Below, piece by piece: positions 55,847 to 63,793 of a DNA stretch of 64,000 nucleotides. Position 1 is the stretch's first letter. Every line of letters begins with the position of its first letter. The notes beneath the pieces were generated by a model. That model saw only the letters and a program-made list of their open reading frames with translations. It was not told the origin of the DNA and made no database searches. The stretch is from Armatimonadota bacterium (GTDB taxonomy: Bacteria; Armatimonadota; Zipacnadia; Zipacnadales; JABUFB01): positions 1-64,000 of the forward strand of contig JABUFB010000013.1 of assembly GCA_013314775.1 (NCBI GenBank). The letters are read 5' to 3'. Position numbers and translations under genes: made by a program.

Positions 55847-57814
55847 ATGAACGATGCCAATAACGGCAATTTGCCTGACACGAGCACCGGTTACGGTCGC
55901 TCGATCATCCTCGGGGCCGTCCTCCTTGCGGTGCTCGTTGGCGTAACCCCATACAACGACTACTTTATTCAGGGCAGCTACATGGCCAGCCACCACGTTC
56001 CGGTGGCCGCCACTTTCGTCTTGTTCCTGCTGACGGCGCTGATCAACCCCCTGTTGGGACGGCTCTGCGGACGCTCCCGGCTCCTGGGCACCCGAGAACT
56101 GGTGCTGGTCTGGGCGATGACCGCGATCTCATCGGGCCTGCCCTCGTCGGGCCTGATGCGCTTCCTGGTACCCGTGCTGCCCGCACTGCGCCAGTACGCA
56201 TCGCCCGAGAACAAGTGGGAGGAGACACTCTTCCCGCTCATTCCCGACTGGCTCGTGCCCGTGGATGACCGGGCGATCCGCTGGTTCTACGACGGTGCAC
56301 CCCCGGGCGAAGGTATCCCGTGGGCCGCTTGGGCCGGACCCATCATTGCCTGGTCGGTTCTGGCACTCCTGATCTACTGGGTCTTGCTGTGCGCCGCCGT
56401 GCTGATACGTTCCCAGTGGATCCACCGTGAACGCATGACCTTCCCCCACGTCCAGTTGCCCCTGGCGATGATCGAGGCCCCGGAACCCGGCCGGACACTC
56501 AACCGCTTCCTGGGCGACCGGCTCATGTGGATCGGCTTCACCATCGTCTTCGTCATCTACGGTGTCACCGGGCTGAGCAACTACATCCCGACGGTCCCGA
56601 AGGTCTCGGTGCTCTACCCGCACTATTACAACAGCGCCCTGCGGTTCGATGGCCTGCCCTGGAACGCCGCCAATCCAATCCTGCTCGCCATCTTCCCGTC
56701 GGTGGTCGGCTTCAGCTTCCTGCTCACCACCGAGGTTGCGCTGTCAGTCTGGGTCTTTTATATCATCGCCAAACTCCAGGCCGTGGCCTTCGCCGCCATG
56801 GGTCTCCAGATGCAGTCCCTGTATTCCGGCTACGCAGCCAAGGAGTTCTCCAGCTACCAGGATATGGGCTCATACCTGGCGCTTGTGATCTCCATCGTCT
56901 GGGTGGCTCGTCCGCACCTGCGCAAGGCCTGGCAGGCCGCGGTGTCCGGCAATAAGGAGAACCCGGACGGCCTGCCCTACTCGTGGGCTATCTTCGGCGG
57001 TCTCGCAGGCCTTGCGCTGCTGGTTCTGCTCGCGAATCACGCGGGCCTGTCCGTGCCCGTGGCAGTCTGGTTCTTCACGGCGTACGGCGCCCTCTGTATT
57101 GCTGCAAGCTGGCTCACGTCGAACACCGGCAATCTTTTCATTCCCATCAGCTTTCGCCCCGATGACTACCTTTTCTCATGCATCGGCACCCGAAGCTTCT
57201 CAGCGCGGGACATCGCCCTCCTGCGCCTGCCTTCACAGGTTTTCACGTACTACTACCGCGAGATGCTCATGCCCCACTACCTGAACAACTTCAAGCTGGC
57301 CGAGGAGACAGGCACCCCTCGCCAGTCTCTGATCGCCGGGCAGGCCATCGCGGTGATCATCGGCCTTGCGGTGGCCTGGTGGGCGCACCTGCTGCTTGCA
57401 TACACCAAAGGCGCGTACGCCCTGCAGGCCCTTTCCTATCTCAATTGGTCCAAGGCGCCCTTCGAGGTGGCCTCGCGGTTCATCGCCTTGCCTCAGGGCC
57501 CCGATCCCACCAGTTACGCATTCATGGCCGTGGGTGCTGGTGCCTTCCTTGGGCTCAGCTATCTGCGCGCCACTTTCCTGTGGTGGCCCCTCCACCCCGC
57601 CGGCCTGCTCCTGGGCAGCGTTATGGAAGAGCAATGGCTTTCCATCTTCATCGCCTGGGTCTGCAAGTCCGCGATCCTGCGCTACGGTGGCGCACGAACC
57701 TACCAGCAGGCCCGTTCCCTCTTCCTTGGGCTCATCGTGGGCGAGGCCGCCATCGGCTGCGTCTGGATCATCGTCGGCTTCATCACCGGCACCGGCGTCC
57801 GCCTCCTGCCGTGA
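55847..57814 (+). CDS. Polytopic membrane protein, DUF6785/DUF6784-like
   Basis: This 655-residue integral membrane protein has at least ten hydrophobic segments, starting with SIILGAVLLAVLVGVTPYNDYF and including a VPVAATFVLFLLTALINPLLGRL helix. The N-terminal two thirds and the C-terminal module (about 480-655, with WLSIFIAWVCKSAILRYGG) resemble the paired DUF6785/DUF6784 proteins common in Armatimonadota and Lentisphaerota; I name the family from memory of its layout. The transport function is unproven. The C-terminus of a clear paralogue lies at 63794-64000. It is followed by the exported Hcp protein and a sugar ABC permease cluster on the same strand. Confidence 0.7.
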   Translation: MNDANNGNLPDTSTGYGRSIILGAVLLAVLVGVTPYNDYFIQGSYMASHHVPVAATFVLFLLTALINPLLGRLCGRSRLLGTRELVLVWAMTAISSGLPSSGLMRFLVPVLPALRQYASPENKWEETLFPLIPDWLVPVDDRAIRWFYDGAPPGEGIPWAAWAGPIIAWSVLALLIYWVLLCAAVLIRSQWIHRERMTFPHVQLPLAMIEAPEPGRTLNRFLGDRLMWIGFTIVFVIYGVTGLSNYIPTVPKVSVLYPHYYNSALRFDGLPWNAANPILLAIFPSVVGFSFLLTTEVALSVWVFYIIAKLQAVAFAAMGLQMQSLYSGYAAKEFSSYQDMGSYLALVISIVWVARPHLRKAWQAAVSGNKENPDGLPYSWAIFGGLAGLALLVLLANHAGLSVPVAVWFFTAYGALCIAASWLTSNTGNLFIPISFRPDDYLFSCIGTRSFSARDIALLRLPSQVFTYYYREMLMPHYLNNFKLAEETGTPRQSLIAGQAIAVIIGLAVAWWAHLLLAYTKGAYALQALSYLNWSKAPFEVASRFIALPQGPDPTSYAFMAVGAGAFLGLSYLRATFLWWPLHPAGLLLGSVMEEQWLSIFIAWVCKSAILRYGGARTYQQARSLFLGLIVGEAAIGCVWIIVGFITGTGVRLLP

Positions 57815-57949
57815 CCACATCCCGCGGTGTCAGCATGATTCCTGCCAGTTCATGGCGAAAGGTTTGCTACCCGGCCGGCAGGTGTTGCCGCGGACGGGTT
57901 CAATGATGATGCGCTGCCCTCTGCGGCCGGCGCAGGGAGAGTGATCCTG

Positions 57950-58591
57950 GTGGAGGCTACAACAAGGTATGCTGCCGTTTTTCTGGCTTTTCTCCTTCTC
58001 GCGTCGGTCCCGGCGTTCGCCGCACAGTCGGCTGCACTCTGGCTGAAGGCCAACGGTGAGGACATTCGTGGCGAGAGTGGGGTCATGTCCCTGGGACGCG
58101 AGGGCACCATCGAGGTGCTCTCGCTCACCATGGGCGTAAGCACCCCCCGAGACACCGCGTCTGGCCTGGCTACGGGACGCCGAGCTTACGAGCCGATAGT
58201 CATCACCAAACGCATAGACAAGTCGTCACCACTGCTCGCCAGGGCTCTGACCAATAATGAGGTCATCGAAGGAACCGTACACTTTTACAGGCCGGCACCC
58301 GATGGTACCACTCACCACTATTACACCCTGCAGTTCGCTAACGCCCGGGTCGCGTCCATACGCCAGTTCCTGCCCAACGTGCTTGACCCGGCCACAGCCA
58401 GTTTGCCACCCTACGAGGAGGTCGCTTTCGTCTTTCAGACCATCAAATGGGAGTCTGTGGACGCCGGCATCACTCACGAGGACAGCATGTCGGGCCGTTC
58501 GCTGGGTTCCACCACGCCGACTGAATCCATAGTCCAGCCAGGGCCGACCGCGCCACGGACCATCAACCGCGGCATCGCCAGGCCGCAGTAG
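57950..58591 (+). CDS. Hcp-family (type VI secretion tube-like) protein with signal peptide
   Basis: This 213-residue protein has a hydrophobic N-terminus (YAAVFLAFLLLASVPAFA) with a likely signal peptidase site AFA-AQ. The rest matches the Hcp fold: LWLKANGEDIRGES near the start, GTIEVLSLTMGVSTPRD, YEPIVITKRIDKSSPLLARALTNNEVI, a YYTLQFANARVASI strand and EVAFVFQTIKWES. Normal Hcp is cytoplasmic and has no Sec signal. The last 40 residues (TPTESIVQPGPT...) are a disordered tail. The GTG at 57950 is chosen because AGGGAGA lies 9 bases upstream; a GTG at 57941 touches it. No other T6SS gene is present. Confidence 0.8.
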   Translation: MEATTRYAAVFLAFLLLASVPAFAAQSAALWLKANGEDIRGESGVMSLGREGTIEVLSLTMGVSTPRDTASGLATGRRAYEPIVITKRIDKSSPLLARALTNNEVIEGTVHFYRPAPDGTTHHYYTLQFANARVASIRQFLPNVLDPATASLPPYEEVAFVFQTIKWESVDAGITHEDSMSGRSLGSTTPTESIVQPGPTAPRTINRGIARPQ

Positions 58592-58619
58592 GCGCTTTGG
58601 AAGACCAGCACACACCATT

Positions 58620-58646
58620 GGGGCCGGCAGTCCGACTGTCGGCCCC
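58620..58646 (+). terminator. Terminator-like hairpin after the Hcp gene
   Basis: An 11-bp stem GGGGCCGGCAG/CTGTCGGCCCC (58620-58630 with 58636-58646, one G-T pair) has a 5-base loop. It is followed by GGCGTGTTAC, so the T-tract is poor. It separates the Hcp gene from the promoter of the ABC permease genes. Confidence 0.5.
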
Positions 58647-58678
58647 GGCGTGTTACTGCTTCCGCCATCCCGATCCCG

Positions 58679-58687
58679 TGCTATAAT
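58679..58687 (+). promoter_or_regulatory. Extended -10 promoter of the sugar ABC permease operon
   Basis: TGCTATAAT contains a perfect TATAAT (58682-58687) with TGn. No good -35 is present. Transcription would start near 58694, only about 29 bases before the ATG at 58723. It has the same form as the hisG promoter. Confidence 0.6.
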
Positions 58688-58722
58688 GGTGCGGCTGCTA
58701 TACCCATCCCTGCATCAGGCCC

Positions 58723-59709
58723 ATGAACCGACCCCATACAGAGAGCCGCACGAATCATCCCCGCAGATCCCCATCACGCTCGCCATCACGCTGGCGCGGC
58801 TACATGGAAGCCTATGTCTTTCTTCTGCCCAATATGCTGGGCTTCCTGCTCCTCACTGCGGTCCCGGTGCTGGCGGCATTTGCTTTGTCTTTCTGCCGCT
58901 GGAGAGCCATCGAATCCTGGGAGGGCATCCACTTCGAGGGCCTGCGCAACTACGTGGAGATCCTCGGTTTCCACCGCGACCCGGACACCGGCGCAACAGT
59001 CGCCAATGACGGGTACTTCTGGTATTTCATGTACAACACCGCCTTCCTGATGCTTGGCGTGCCTATCGGAATGGCGATGTCCTTTTTCACCGCCCTCCTC
59101 ATGAACGAGAAGATGCGCGGCATTGTGGCCATGCGCACCATCTACTTCATCCCCACCGTCTGCTCATCCGCCGCCGTGGCGGTCCTGTGGAAGTGGCTGT
59201 ACAATGCGGAAGACGGTCTGCTCAATCAGCTTCTGAGTCTCGCGGGCGTAACTCACCCCCCTAACTGGCTGGGCGATCCTCTATGGGCTAAGCCTGCCCT
59301 GATTATCCTGGGGCTGTGGGTCGGGGTGGGCGGCTACAATTGCGTCCTTTACCTGGCGGGCCTGCAGAATGTGCCCGACCAGCTTTACGAGGCCGCCGAA
59401 ATCGACGGCGCCGGCTGGTGGGCGAAGCTGCGGTACATCACCTGGCCGATGCTTGCCCCCACTACTTTCTTCATCCTGGTCACGTCCATCATCTCCGGCT
59501 TCCAGGGCCACTTCACCCATATCCATATTCTCACCCGTGGCGGCCCAGCAGACAGCACCACCACGCTGCTGTATTACATATACCAGCACGCCTTCGTCTG
59601 GCATAACATGGGCTACGCTTGTGCACTTTCCATGATCCTGTTTGCGCTCATCATGATCTTCACAGTCATCAACTGGAAGCAGGGCGGCCGATCGGTCGAG
59701 GTTCAGTGA
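58723..59709 (+). CDS. Carbohydrate ABC transporter permease (MalF/UgpA type)
   Basis: This 328-residue inner-membrane permease has six predicted helices: AYVFLLPNMLGFLLLTAVPVLAAF first, and a final MILFALIMIFTVINW. The cytoplasmic EAA loop YEAAEIDGAGWWAKLRYITWPML is diagnostic for sugar ABC importers. The N-terminal 25 residues are basic and Ser/Arg-rich. The ATG at 58723 has no clear Shine-Dalgarno and the leader from the predicted start is short. It pairs with the permease at 60810. No ATPase or solute-binding protein is in the window, so these must be encoded elsewhere. Confidence 0.9.
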   Translation: MNRPHTESRTNHPRRSPSRSPSRWRGYMEAYVFLLPNMLGFLLLTAVPVLAAFALSFCRWRAIESWEGIHFEGLRNYVEILGFHRDPDTGATVANDGYFWYFMYNTAFLMLGVPIGMAMSFFTALLMNEKMRGIVAMRTIYFIPTVCSSAAVAVLWKWLYNAEDGLLNQLLSLAGVTHPPNWLGDPLWAKPALIILGLWVGVGGYNCVLYLAGLQNVPDQLYEAAEIDGAGWWAKLRYITWPMLAPTTFFILVTSIISGFQGHFTHIHILTRGGPADSTTTLLYYIYQHAFVWHNMGYACALSMILFALIMIFTVINWKQGGRSVEVQ

Positions 59710-59742
59710 TCCGCCCGGCGCACATCAAGGAGGAGACGACGC

Positions 59743-60786
59743 ATGATCGCGGTCACCGGAGGAGCCGGGTTCCTGGGGTTCCACGTCGCGAACTACTTCG
59801 CGGAGAAGGGTGAAACCTGCCACATGCTGGACATCGCACCCTTCCGCGTGGAGGACTATCCGCCGGGCACCACTTTCGCGCAGGCCGACGTGCGCGATTT
59901 CACGCAGGTTCGGGATGCCCTGGCCGAGGTGAAGCCATCCTGCATCGTCCACGCAGCAGCCGCACTTCCGCTGTGGAAGCGTGAGGACATCTTTTCCACC
60001 AATGTCGAGGGCACGCGCACCGTTATGTCCGTCGCGGGTGACCTGGGTGTGGAGCGCGTGATCCTCATCTCATCCACTGCCGTCTACGGCGTGCCCAAGG
60101 TTCACCCGCTCCTCGAAATCCACCCGATGGTAGGCGTGGGCCCCTATGGTGAAAGCAAGGTCCAGGCGGAGCAAGTCTCCGAGGCCGCCCGAGAAAGTGG
60201 CCTGTGTGTGCCCATTATCCGCCCCAAGACCTTCATCGGCACCGGGCGCCTGGGTGTCTTCCAGATCCTTTACGACTGGGTGGAAAGCGGGTGCCGCATC
60301 CCTGTCATCGGCTCCGGGAATAACCGCTACCAGCTTCTTGAGGTGGAAGACCTCTGCCAGGCCATCTACCTGTGCGCAACAGGACCGGCCGATCGCGTGA
60401 ACGACACCTTCAATGTGGGTGCCGAGGTCTTCTCCACCGTCCGCGAGGATGTGGGCGCCCTGTGCGACTACGCCGGCAGTGGCGCCAGGGTCATGGGCAC
60501 CCCGGCGGGTCTTGTGAAAGCCGCCCTCGCACTGTTTGAAGCCCTCCACCTGTCGCCCTTGTACAAATGGGTCTACGGCACCGCGGACACCGACAGCTTC
60601 GTCTCCACCGACAAGATCAAGACCGCCCTCGGCTGGTCCGCCCGGTACAGCAATGCCGAGGCGCTGATCCGCTCATACCAGTGGTACCTGGAGCATAAGA
60701 GCGAATCCGATTCGGCCACCGGCGTCACTCATCGCGTGGCCTGGGATCAGGGCATTCTCAAGCTCTTCAAACGCATCCTGAAGTAG
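59743..60786 (+). CDS. NAD-dependent epimerase/dehydratase (extended SDR)
   Basis: This 347-residue sugar-nucleotide or sterol-dehydrogenase-like SDR has GGAGFLGFHVA (NAD-binding), the SSTAVYG Ser region and the catalytic YGESK. IRPKTFIGTGRLGVFQILYDWV follows and a C-terminal TDKIKTALGWSARY segment is typical of the family. The substrate cannot be assigned. The ATG at 59743 follows AGGAGG. It lies between two permease genes of one ABC importer, an unusual insertion that suggests the enzyme processes the imported sugar or its product. Confidence 0.88.
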   Translation: MIAVTGGAGFLGFHVANYFAEKGETCHMLDIAPFRVEDYPPGTTFAQADVRDFTQVRDALAEVKPSCIVHAAAALPLWKREDIFSTNVEGTRTVMSVAGDLGVERVILISSTAVYGVPKVHPLLEIHPMVGVGPYGESKVQAEQVSEAARESGLCVPIIRPKTFIGTGRLGVFQILYDWVESGCRIPVIGSGNNRYQLLEVEDLCQAIYLCATGPADRVNDTFNVGAEVFSTVREDVGALCDYAGSGARVMGTPAGLVKAALALFEALHLSPLYKWVYGTADTDSFVSTDKIKTALGWSARYSNAEALIRSYQWYLEHKSESDSATGVTHRVAWDQGILKLFKRILK

Positions 60787-60809
60787 CACCCAAACGGACC
60801 CTGAACCGC

Positions 60810-62006
60810 ATGCCCGATACCGCCCACAAGTCATCCAGCCCATCCCGCGCCGATAAGCGCAGGCGCGAGCTCCTGCGCAAGTCGGCCGTTTTCGCCCTGC
60901 TCGCAATCGGCGGCGTCTCTATGGTCTTGCCGCTTCTGTGGATGCTGGCTACCAGCCTCAAGGACCCCGGCTCGATCTACGCCTACCCGCCTGAGTTCAT
61001 CCCGCGCAAGCAGGCCACCGTCACCGACCCCGAAACCGGGCGCGAGTTGGGCGTCTTTATCGTCCAGCATGAGGGCCGGCAACGCCGCGTCGCCCACCTG
61101 CGCAATCTCAAGGGCAAGGCGCTGGTGCGCGATATCCGGACCGGCGAAGAGTTTGCCGTTCCCCTGTACATACAGCTAGGAAACCGATCCATCCCGTCCC
61201 TGAAACCCGAGCGCCACCTGCACGTGCGCTGGGAGAATTACCCGGACGCCTGGAAGGCCCTGAAGCTGGACAGCAACTGGCTGAGCTTCGAGGTGCCGGC
61301 GCGGCGTTTCACCCTCTTCGGCTCCACCTTCCAGACCCGGCCTTTCGGTTTTCGCGGCTTCCCCATGCAGTACGCCTTCGCCGCGTTCTACCTCAACAGC
61401 ATTCTCATCTCGCTCATTGTCACCGTGGGCCAGGTGTTCACCTCCAGTCTCGCCGCGTACGCCTTCGCGCGCCTGAAGTTCCCGGGCCGCGACGCCATCT
61501 TCCTTGCGTATCTCGGCACACTCATGGTCCCCTTCGTGGTCACCATGATCCCGGTCTTCGCCATGTTCAACCTGGTCTACCTGTACGACACCTTCGCCGC
61601 ATTGGCGCTGCCGGGGATGTTCTCGGCCTACGGCACCTTCCTCCTGCGCCAGTTCTTCATCTCGATCCCCGTCGAACTCGAGGACGCGGCGGCCATCGAC
61701 GGCTGCAGCCGCTGGCAGATCTACCGCAAGGTGATCATGCCCCTATCCGGCCCGGCCTTGGCGACCCTGACCACCTTCGTATTCCTACAGACCTGGAACA
61801 ACTTCATGTGGCCCTTGATCATGATCGACTCTGACCACCGCAAGCCCCTCATGCTGGGCCTGCACACCTTCATGGGCCGCTACAGCACAGACTGGACGCT
61901 GCTCATGGCGGCGTCAGTGATGGTCATCATTCCGGTGCTTCTGGTCTTCATCCTGGGGCAGAGATACTTCGTACGAGGAATCGTGATGACGGGCCTGAAG
62001 GGGTGA
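60810..62006 (+). CDS. Carbohydrate ABC transporter permease (MalG/UgpE type) with large periplasmic insertion
   Basis: This 398-residue partner permease is about 110 residues longer than usual. The first helix (about 25-48) is followed by an extracytoplasmic insert (about 66-180, with EFIPRKQATVTDPETGRELG) before the second helix. The rest is standard, with the EAA motif EDAAAIDGCSRWQIYRKVIMP and six helices. The N-terminal 24 residues are very basic. The ATG at 60810 has a weak ribosome binding site, 23 bases after the epimerase stop. It forms a heterodimer with the permease at 58723. Confidence 0.9.
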   Translation: MPDTAHKSSSPSRADKRRRELLRKSAVFALLAIGGVSMVLPLLWMLATSLKDPGSIYAYPPEFIPRKQATVTDPETGRELGVFIVQHEGRQRRVAHLRNLKGKALVRDIRTGEEFAVPLYIQLGNRSIPSLKPERHLHVRWENYPDAWKALKLDSNWLSFEVPARRFTLFGSTFQTRPFGFRGFPMQYAFAAFYLNSILISLIVTVGQVFTSSLAAYAFARLKFPGRDAIFLAYLGTLMVPFVVTMIPVFAMFNLVYLYDTFAALALPGMFSAYGTFLLRQFFISIPVELEDAAAIDGCSRWQIYRKVIMPLSGPALATLTTFVFLQTWNNFMWPLIMIDSDHRKPLMLGLHTFMGRYSTDWTLLMAASVMVIIPVLLVFILGQRYFVRGIVMTGLKG

Positions 62007-62047
62007 GGGGAAAGTGGTGCCCATCCTCCCGCCATGGTTTCGTCCTG

Positions 62048-62076
62048 TTGCGAAGTGGCCGACAATATGCTATCAT
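62048..62076 (+). promoter_or_regulatory. Promoter of the toxin-antitoxin pair
   Basis: TTGCGA (62048-62053), 17 bases, then TATCAT (62071-62076) with an extended TGC directly before it. Transcription would start near 62083, giving a leader of about 27 bases that includes GGAGG at 62097-62101. Confidence 0.65.
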
Positions 62077-62109
62077 ACCGCCACTTATGTAATCATGGAG
62101 GATTCCGCC

Positions 62110-62358
62110 GTGGTCCGCACGCAGATCCAACTCACGCCACAGCAGGCTGAGATCATCAGGCAAATCGCTCAGGAGCGCGGGGTTTCGATGGCCGAGATCA
62201 TCCGCCAGAGCATAGAAGCGTTCGTGCGCGACGTCCGGCGACCGACGCAGGACGAGATCCGGCGCAGGGCCAAGGAGATGGCCGGGGCTCTTCGAGGCGG
62301 CCCATCGGACCTGGCTGAGCGGCACGATGACTACCTCGCGGAGGCATTCGACCGGTGA
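62110..62358 (+). CDS. Ribbon-helix-helix antitoxin
   Basis: This 82-residue protein starts VRTQIQLTPQQAEIIRQIAQERGVSMAEIIRQSIE, the standard RHH (CopG/VapB-like) DNA-binding fold, and has a charged C-terminal toxin-binding tail. The GTG at 62110 is 8 bases after GGAGG; an ATG at 62095 overlaps that site and is rejected. Its stop overlaps the toxin start (GTGA). It would repress its own promoter and neutralise the PIN toxin. Confidence 0.85.
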   Translation: MVRTQIQLTPQQAEIIRQIAQERGVSMAEIIRQSIEAFVRDVRRPTQDEIRRRAKEMAGALRGGPSDLAERHDDYLAEAFDR

Positions 62359-62753
62359 CCATCTTCGTAGACACCTCTGCGCTGCTCGCGGTGATGAGCA
62401 ATGACGATGCGAACCACCCGCGCATCAAGCCGCTGTGGGATCGGTGCATGGACTCCGGCGGGACTCTCGTGACCACCAACTATGTGGTCCTGGAACTCCA
62501 CGCCCTGGTCCAGCGCAGATTCGGGATGGCCGGCATCGCACTCCTCGACGGCGTCTTCCTGCCTGCCCTTTCGGTTCACTGGGTCACACGCGAGGAACAC
62601 GAGTTGGCGGGGGCAGCCGTAACGATCAGCAACCGTCGCGACCTGAGCCTCGTGGACTGCGTGAGTTTCGTCGTGATGCGCGAGATGGGAATAGGCACTG
62701 CATTCACCCTTGACGCGCACTTCGAGGAGCAGGGGTTCGAGGTGATGCGGTAG
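62355..62753 (+). CDS. PIN-domain toxin (VapC-like ribonuclease)
   Basis: This 132-residue protein begins with the first acidic motif FVDTSALLAV. It has a middle NYVVLELHALVQ segment and ends with RRDLSLVDCVSFVVMREMGIGTAFTLDAHFEEQGF, carrying the other PIN acidic residues. Family members cleave RNA, often tRNA or rRNA loops. The GTG start overlaps the antitoxin stop by 4 bases, which favours coupled expression. Confidence 0.88.
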   Translation: MTIFVDTSALLAVMSNDDANHPRIKPLWDRCMDSGGTLVTTNYVVLELHALVQRRFGMAGIALLDGVFLPALSVHWVTREEHELAGAAVTISNRRDLSLVDCVSFVVMREMGIGTAFTLDAHFEEQGFEVMR

Positions 62754-62778
62754 GGGGAGTAGCTGATTCTCCTCCCCC

Positions 62779-63547
62779 TCACCGGTACAGCGTGTACGAC
62801 ACCGCGAGGACGAGGACGTTCAGGCCAATGTTCGGGTCCTCGCGGCCCGCGTTGGAGACGTGCTGGAACCGCAGGCCCAGCCCCCACGATGCATCATCCC
62901 CCATCGGCCACTGCACTCCCGCCCCCGCGTGTTCCACGAAATTCGTCCGGGTGCCCTGCTCGGCGACCCCGTTGCTCAGGTGCGACAGACCGATGCCCAG
63001 TTCCCAGTAACCCGCGTGCCCCAGACGCCGCCGGAAATAGCGGCGTTCCACGAGCAGAGCCGCTGTCAGGTCGGTGGAATGCGGCCCGGTCATGCGCGTG
63101 GACGAAACCCTCCAGCGCCGTCTCCTTGCGCTTCGTCTCGCGCCGGCTGAAACGCAGGGCGAGCCCATCGCCGTGGAAGTCACTCCGGGGACCGTTGGGG
63201 ATGCGCAGTTGCTCCCCGCTCAGCACAAGCATGCTCCATGCGTCGCGTCCTCTCGGCGACCAGCCCGACGGCGCCATTGACAGCGATGCGCCCGCTTGGG
63301 CGGGGGATGAACCAGCCATTCGCAGGTCCCCGTCGGCGCATGGCTCCGCGTCGTCGTCGCATGCAGCAGCCACCTGTGCATCATCCCCAGAACCGGCGTC
63401 CGATTCCGGCTCATCCGCAACCGCCGCGGGATCAAGCGCCTCGTGCAGCTCGGTCATCGGGCTCATCATGGCCCCCTGCTGAGCCTGCCCGTAAGCGGTG
63501 GCGAACGCGATCAGACCAAGTGCGACAACCCTTGATGCGCCCCCCAT
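62779..63547 (-). pseudogene. PagL-like acyloxyacyl hydrolase (lipid A deacylase), frameshifted
   Basis: The N-terminal part (ATG at 63547) has a signal peptide GASRVVALGLIAFATAYGQA, an acidic low-complexity segment and the first barrel strands (DGLALRFSRRETKRKETALEGFVHAHD). The reading frame then changes by one base near 63085-63105. The other frame continues GPHSTDLTAALLVERRYFRRRLGHAGYWELGIGLSHLSN to the end at 62779. The last segment LGLRFQHVSNAGREDPNIGLN is the PagL active-site region (His and Ser). The intact protein would be an outer-membrane beta barrel. Whether the shift is real or an assembly error cannot be told here. Confidence 0.75.
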
Positions 63548-63732
63548 GCCCTGATCTCACGTTCACGTACCTCCCGGTTCAATCATCGAAACAGGGTAGC
63601 GCCTGCCCGTACTATGCACATCATCGCCGGAAGCTCGGGCTCGGAAAGACCCCGATTCAGGCGAGATTCGGCGCTGGCTCGGGCCGCTTGGAGCATGACG
63701 ACGGAGGATGCCGACTCGGGGACGTTTGTGAG

Positions 63733-63773
63733 AACAAAGACCGGCCGGCATCCATGGCGGTCGCCGGCCGGTC
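63733..63773 (-). terminator. Terminator of the edge membrane protein gene
   Basis: The minus strand forms a 10-11 bp stem GACCGGCCGG/CCGGCCGGTC (63764-63773 with 63739-63748) followed by TTTGTTCT. It lies just after the stop at 63794. Confidence 0.7.
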
Positions 63774-63793
63774 GTTCGCGCACCGTGGGGCTC

